Origin: Dyella marensis
GTDB lineage: Bacteria > Pseudomonadota > Gammaproteobacteria > Xanthomonadales > Rhodanobacteraceae
Length of the DNA: 64,000 nucleotides
Reading direction: 5' to 3'
Assembly: GCF_900112865.1 (NCBI RefSeq)
Contig: NZ_FONH01000018.1
Coordinates: 31,323-95,322 of the forward strand
Shown piece by piece: positions 56,155 to 64,000 of this stretch (the stretch's first letter is position 1; each line of letters begins with the position of its first letter). A model generated the notes under the pieces. It did no database searches and was not told the origin of the DNA. It saw only the letters and a program-made list of their open reading frames with translations. A program made the position numbers and the translations under genes.

Positions 56155-56264
56155 GGGAATAGGGAATCGGGAATAGAGAATCGGATGCGCTCCAATTGGC
56201 CGCAAGTTGTTATGCTGGCCGGGCGCCGCTTCCTATTCCCTATTCTCCATTCTCTATTCCCAGC
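56155..56264. repeat. Mirrored GGGAAT-type repeat
   Basis: Strings of GGGAATAG and GAGAATCGG (56155-56184) face their reverse complements CCTATTCCCTATTCT and CATTCTCTATTCC (56232-56260). The two halves can fold into one long stem. It is the gap between the S10-like gene and the NTF2-like gene, so it lies in the latter's 5' region. Confidence 0.8.
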
Positions 56265-56267
56265 CCT

Positions 56268-56642
56268 ATGCGCGACCTGATCGATCGCTACCTCGACGCC
56301 TACAATCGCATGGACGTGCCCGCCATGCTCAACACGATGCATGCCGGCGTGGTGTTCGAGAACTACACCAAGGGCATCCTCAGCGTGCGCACCCAGGGCG
56401 TCGCGGAACTGCGCCATCTGGCGGAGAGCTCGCTGCACCTGTTCTCGGCGCGGCGCCAGATCATCACCGCATTCCGCGAGCACGGCCAGGACGCCGCCAC
56501 GGCGGACATCCTGTTCGACGGCACTTTCGCCATCGACTTGCCGAACGGCGTGCGCGCGGGGCAGACCATCGCGCTGACCGGGCGCAGCGAGTATCGCGTC
56601 AGCGAGGGCAAGCTGATCTATATCGCCGATTTCAGCGAATAA
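56268..56642 (+). CDS. NTF2-like (SnoaL-fold) protein
   Basis: This 124-residue protein shows the nuclear-transport-factor-2-like fold: an opening helix RDLIDRYLDAYNRMDVPAML, then the FENYTKGILSVRTQGVAEL segment and a strand-rich C-terminal half ending SEGKLIYIADFSE. Members act as isomerases, hydrolases or binding modules in the cytoplasm; no catalytic set can be assigned. The ATG at 56268 lacks a clear Shine-Dalgarno sequence, and the mirrored repeat just upstream may affect expression. Confidence 0.8.
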   Translation: MRDLIDRYLDAYNRMDVPAMLNTMHAGVVFENYTKGILSVRTQGVAELRHLAESSLHLFSARRQIITAFREHGQDAATADILFDGTFAIDLPNGVRAGQTIALTGRSEYRVSEGKLIYIADFSE

Positions 56643-56654
56643 CTGTCCACCGAG

Positions 56655-56740
56655 GTAGGTTGGGGTGAGCCGAAGGCGAACCCCAACAGAGGCTGCATGT
56701 CGCGCCGGCGTTGGGGTTCGCTTCGCTCACCCCAACCTAC
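56655..56740. repeat. REPIN-like mirrored palindrome, copy D
   Basis: GTAGGTTGGGGTGAGC and its reverse complement form the ends, with GGCGAACCCCAAC and GTTGGGGTTCGC inside. The inner loop reads GAAGG on one arm and CTTCG on the other, unlike copies B and C. It lies between the convergent NTF2-like and lhr genes, 12 and 15 bases from their stop codons. Confidence 0.92.
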
Positions 56741-56755
56741 GCCGTGCGATGAAGC

Positions 56756-61210
<4,455 letters not shown>

Positions 61211-61396
61211 GGGCTTAGGCTCGCCTGGAGCCGAGGCGGAGAGACCATTCTAGATGGGGACTGGCCAGCCTGCCGGCAAGGCGTCCGCCGGGGTCACTTC
61301 CGCCGTTAGCACGCATGAATGACAATATTGCGTCACAGCAATGCGCCGGCGCACTGCGCATTGCCTACGGTTGCTTATCCATCCCGGGGAAAATCA

Positions 61397-63640
61397 ATGT
61401 CCGTCGCCCACCCGTCGCGGTTCGCCGTGCTTGCCGTATCCATTGCCCTCGCCCTGTCGGCCGCCGCCGCGCAGGCGCAGGACGCCGACAACCAGCCCGC
61501 CGGCAAGAAGAAGCCGGTCGAGCTGCAGGCGATCAACGTCACCGCCGAGAAGCGCGTGGAGAACCTGCAGAAGGTGCCGATCTCCATGACCGTGCTGCCG
61601 TCGGACAAGCTCGAGGCCTTCGGCCAGGCCGGCGACGGCGTGCTGCAGCTCGCTTCGCGCGCGCCCAGCGTGTACGCCGAGACCTCCTACGGCCGTGAGT
61701 TCCCGCGCTTCTACATCCGCGGCCTGGGCAACAGCGACTTCGACCTCAACGCCTCGCAGCCGGTGTCGATGGTGTACGACGACATCGTGCAGGAGAACCC
61801 GATCCTCAAGGGCTTCCCGCTGTTCGACCTGGAGCAGGTGGAAGTGCTGCGCGGCCCGCAGGGCACGCTGTTCGGCCGCAACTCGCCGGCCGGCGTGATC
61901 AAGTTCGAATCGCGCAAGCCCAGCCAGGAAACCAGCGGCTACGCCCGCGTCTCCTACGGCACCCTGGGCACCGCCAACGCCGAGGCGGCGCTGGGCGGCG
62001 CGCTCAGCTCGCACTGGTCCGGTCGCGTGTCGGCGCTGGCGCAGCACCGCGACGGCTGGATCGACAACGACTACACCGGCAAGAAGGACGCGCTCGGCGG
62101 CTACAACGACCGCGCCGTGCGCCTGCAGGCGCTGTATGAGAACGGCGACTTCAACGCGCTGATCAACACCCACGCGCGCTGGCTGGACGGCAGCGCCATG
62201 GTCAACCGCGCCAATGCCATCCCGATGGGCGAGAACAGCTTCGCACCGGGCTTCAGCCGCGACACGGTGTACCAGGACGGCCGCAACAAGCAGCACCTGT
62301 TCTCCTGGGGCAGCAACCTGCACCTGAACTGGAAGCTGGGCGACTACACCTTCACCTCGATCACCGGCTTCGAGAAGGCCACCACCTACAGCCTGGGCGA
62401 CGTGGACGGCGGCATTGCCATCCCGCACGACGCCAGCCAGCAGAAGGCGGTGACGCCGTTCCCGTCCGAGACCGCCGACGCGCTGCCGCACGATCGCCAG
62501 ATCACCCAGGAATTCCGCCTGGCCAGCAATCCGCAGGACCGCCTGAACTGGCAGGTCGGCACGTACTACTTCCACGAAGACATCGCGATCAACAACTACG
62601 ACTACGCGACGCTCAACAACCACGCGCTGGACGGCCTCGCCAAGCAGACCCAGCGCACCAACGCCTGGGCGGTGTTCGGCTCGGCCGACTACCACATCAC
62701 CGACGATTTCGACGTGCGCGCCGGCGCGCGCTACTCGCACGACTCGCGCACCTTCCGCGTCGACCGCCTGCTCTCGCCGATCGGCGGCGGCCCGCTGTCG
62801 CTGGGCGCCGAGCCGCACGATTCGCGCTGGAGCGGCGACGTCACCGCCACCTGGACGCTGGACCCGAACGTCAACGTCTACGCCCGCATCGCCAACGGCT
62901 TCCGCGCACCGAGCGTGCAGGGCCGCGTGCTGTTCGCCGACTTCATCTCGCAGGCCAAGCCGGAGACCATCACCTCCTACGAGCTGGGCATCAAGACCAC
63001 CGGCATGGACAACCGCGTGCGCTTCAACGCGGACGTCTATACCTACAACATGCACAACCAGCAGCTCACCGCGGTGGGCGGCGACATCAACGTCACGCGC
63101 CTGTTGAATGCCAAGAAGACCCAGGGCTATGGCGCCGAGTTCGACCTGGAGGCCTACCTCACGCCGAACTTCATCGTCACCGCCGGCGGCAGCTACAACC
63201 ACACGGAGCTGAAGGATCCGACCCTGGCCGTGGCGCCCTGCGGTTCCGGTTGCACCGTGCTCGATCCGCTCAATGCTTCCGGCAATGCGCTGGTCAATGG
63301 CAACGATTTGCCGAATGCGCCGCGCTGGATCGGTACGTTCACCGCGCGCTATGGCATTCCCTATGGCGACAGCGGCGAGTTCTTCGTCTACACGGACTGG
63401 AACTACCGCAGCGATGTGAACTTCTTCCTGTATGAGTCGAAGGAGTTCCAGAGCAAGCCGTTCCTCGAAGGCGGTCTGCGGCTGGGCTACAACTGGGGTT
63501 TCGGTAAGCGCGAGGTCGCGCTGTATGCGCGCAATGTGACGAACAAGAAGGTGATCACTGGCGCGATCGATTTCAACAACCGCACGGCGTTCGTGAACGA
63601 TCCGCGGGTGGTGGGCGTGGAGTTCCGCACGGAGCTGTAA
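61397..63640 (+). CDS. TonB-dependent receptor
   Basis: This 747-residue outer-membrane receptor has a signal peptide cleaved near AQA-QDA (residue 30), a TonB-box-like LQAINVTAEKRVENLQKVP segment, a plug with FYIRGLGNSDFDLNASQPVS and LEQVEVLRGPQGTLFGRNSP (about residues 100-165), and a 22-stranded barrel ending VVGVEFRTEL. It is of the FecA/sphingomonad type often used for siderophores or glycan pieces; the substrate is unknown. GGGGAAAA precedes the ATG at 61397. It is divergent from lhr and has no transport partners nearby. Confidence 0.93.
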   Translation: MSVAHPSRFAVLAVSIALALSAAAAQAQDADNQPAGKKKPVELQAINVTAEKRVENLQKVPISMTVLPSDKLEAFGQAGDGVLQLASRAPSVYAETSYGREFPRFYIRGLGNSDFDLNASQPVSMVYDDIVQENPILKGFPLFDLEQVEVLRGPQGTLFGRNSPAGVIKFESRKPSQETSGYARVSYGTLGTANAEAALGGALSSHWSGRVSALAQHRDGWIDNDYTGKKDALGGYNDRAVRLQALYENGDFNALINTHARWLDGSAMVNRANAIPMGENSFAPGFSRDTVYQDGRNKQHLFSWGSNLHLNWKLGDYTFTSITGFEKATTYSLGDVDGGIAIPHDASQQKAVTPFPSETADALPHDRQITQEFRLASNPQDRLNWQVGTYYFHEDIAINNYDYATLNNHALDGLAKQTQRTNAWAVFGSADYHITDDFDVRAGARYSHDSRTFRVDRLLSPIGGGPLSLGAEPHDSRWSGDVTATWTLDPNVNVYARIANGFRAPSVQGRVLFADFISQAKPETITSYELGIKTTGMDNRVRFNADVYTYNMHNQQLTAVGGDINVTRLLNAKKTQGYGAEFDLEAYLTPNFIVTAGGSYNHTELKDPTLAVAPCGSGCTVLDPLNASGNALVNGNDLPNAPRWIGTFTARYGIPYGDSGEFFVYTDWNYRSDVNFFLYESKEFQSKPFLEGGLRLGYNWGFGKREVALYARNVTNKKVITGAIDFNNRTAFVNDPRVVGVEFRTEL

Positions 63641-63798
63641 TGGCGGCTGGCGCCGCTGTCTGGCTTGTGCGGCGGCGCCCTCTTTGCTCGTCATTCCGGC
63701 GTAGGCCGGAATCCAGTTTCCGTATCGCCTGATGGTCGCGATACCGTGACTTGGCCGCTTATGCAGCGGGCATTTCGGACGCCTGCCGGCGCCCGAGT

Positions 63799-63831
63799 TA
63801 CTTTTTCTTTGCTGGCCCAAAGCAAAAGTAA
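63799..63831. repeat. Inverted GTTACTTTT repeat
   Basis: GTTACTTTTTCTTTGCT faces AGCAAAAGTAAC across a short GGCCCA centre, with CAAAAAG following. A short frame read through this element and its neighbours is repeat-derived, not a gene. Confidence 0.7.
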
Positions 63832-63896
63832 CCAAAAAGAAATGGCCTAAGAGCGGGGACTGAGGCGAGCTTTGGCGCTGCGCTGTTCTTGCCACA

Positions 63897-63937
63897 CCCC
63901 TTCACCCCTCTCCCCTCCGGGGAGAGGGGTGAAGGGG
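63897..63937. repeat. Perfect REP-like palindrome of the CCCTCTCCC family
   Basis: CCCCTTCACCCCTCTCCCC and its exact reverse complement enclose a three-base centre, giving a 19-base-pair stem. It is the same family as the elements at 31071-31105 and in lhr. Confidence 0.9.
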
Positions 63938-63970
63938 CCGGGCGGAGCGTCGTACGAAACCTCGCGATCC

Positions 63971-64000
63971 GGCGTAGGTTGGGGTGAGCCGCAGGCGAAC
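63971..64000. repeat. REPIN-like mirrored palindrome, copy E (cut by window end)
   Basis: The left arm, GGCGTAGGTTGGGGTGAGCC followed by GCAGGCGAAC, is identical to the start of copy C and then runs out of the window. Confidence 0.9.

Larger units (their letters stand above)
63641..64000. other. Repeat-rich intergenic region after the TonB receptor gene
   Basis: This 360-base stretch contains four different repeat elements and no gene I can support: GTCATTCCGGCGTAGGCCGG at 63688-63716, an inverted GTTACTTTTTCTTTGCT/AGCAAAAGTAAC pair at 63799-63831, a perfect palindrome (63897-63937) and the start of REPIN-like copy E (63971-64000). Confidence 0.7.

Noticed and set aside
63665..63850. Short plus-strand frame of 61 codons
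   Set aside because: It is the translation of two intergenic repeat elements (RHSGVGRNPVS-type and GTTACTTTT-type) and has no ribosome-binding site, so it is not a gene.

Overview
The window is GC-rich chromosomal DNA from a gammaproteobacterium, most likely of the Xanthomonadales (Rhodanobacteraceae/Xanthomonadaceae, Dyella-, Rhodanobacter- or Luteibacter-like). The grounds are dense GC-rich coding, an Entner-Doudoroff cluster (zwf-pgl-edd-eda), the algZ-algR-hemC gene order also known from Pseudomonas, large Oar-like TonB receptors and several families of short palindromic repeats. The genus is an inference. I see no rRNA, tRNA, CRISPR array, prophage or insertion sequence.

Layout. 1-3.8 kb: end of a glycosyltransferase, a DUF488 protein, a WYL regulator followed by a patatin-like lipase, and a membrane protein. 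3.9-8.3 kb: a DUF481 outer-membrane protein converging on hemC, with the algR/algZ two-component pair and a carboxylesterase upstream. 8.5-14.8 kb: a secreted S9 peptidase, a small exported protein, a MASE1 sensor with a degenerate kinase end, a small basic-tailed protein and an AraC regulator. 14.9-20.1 kb: a small protein, then a MarR-controlled tripartite drug-efflux operon (marR, outer-membrane channel, emrA-like adaptor, emrB-like MFS pump). 20.1-27.4 kb: a PagL-like lipid A deacylase, a DUF2239 protein, a MATE pump, a CotA-like multicopper oxidase, a secreted phosphoesterase and a small exported protein. 27.5-34.3 kb: two tandem RND permeases without an adaptor gene. 34.5-36.8 kb: btuB behind a cobalamin riboswitch. 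37.2-43.7 kb: two tandem Oar-like TonB receptors. 43.8-49.6 kb: a GntR/UTRA regulator divergent from zwf-pgl-edd-eda. 49.7-56.7 kb: an M4 protease, a GNAT/rhodanese pair divergent from a GlxA/FtrA-type regulator, a DMT transporter, an S10-like peptidase and an NTF2-like protein. 56.7-64 kb: a long Lhr helicase, another TonB receptor and a repeat-rich end.

How it fits together. The region mixes envelope transport (three RND/MFS/MATE efflux systems, four TonB receptors, lipid A modification) with exported hydrolases and central sugar catabolism. The most unusual structural signals are intergenic: a mirrored, REPIN-like palindrome family (about 90 bp, four complete copies and one cut by the window edge) that sits mostly between convergent genes, a second REP-like family that has entered the lhr coding sequence in frame, perfect hairpins between genes of two operons, and a near-leaderless sigma70 promoter overlapped by a palindromic operator ahead of marR. 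I found no wholly novel multi-gene system. The repeat families and the two regulator-operator arrangements are the best leads.
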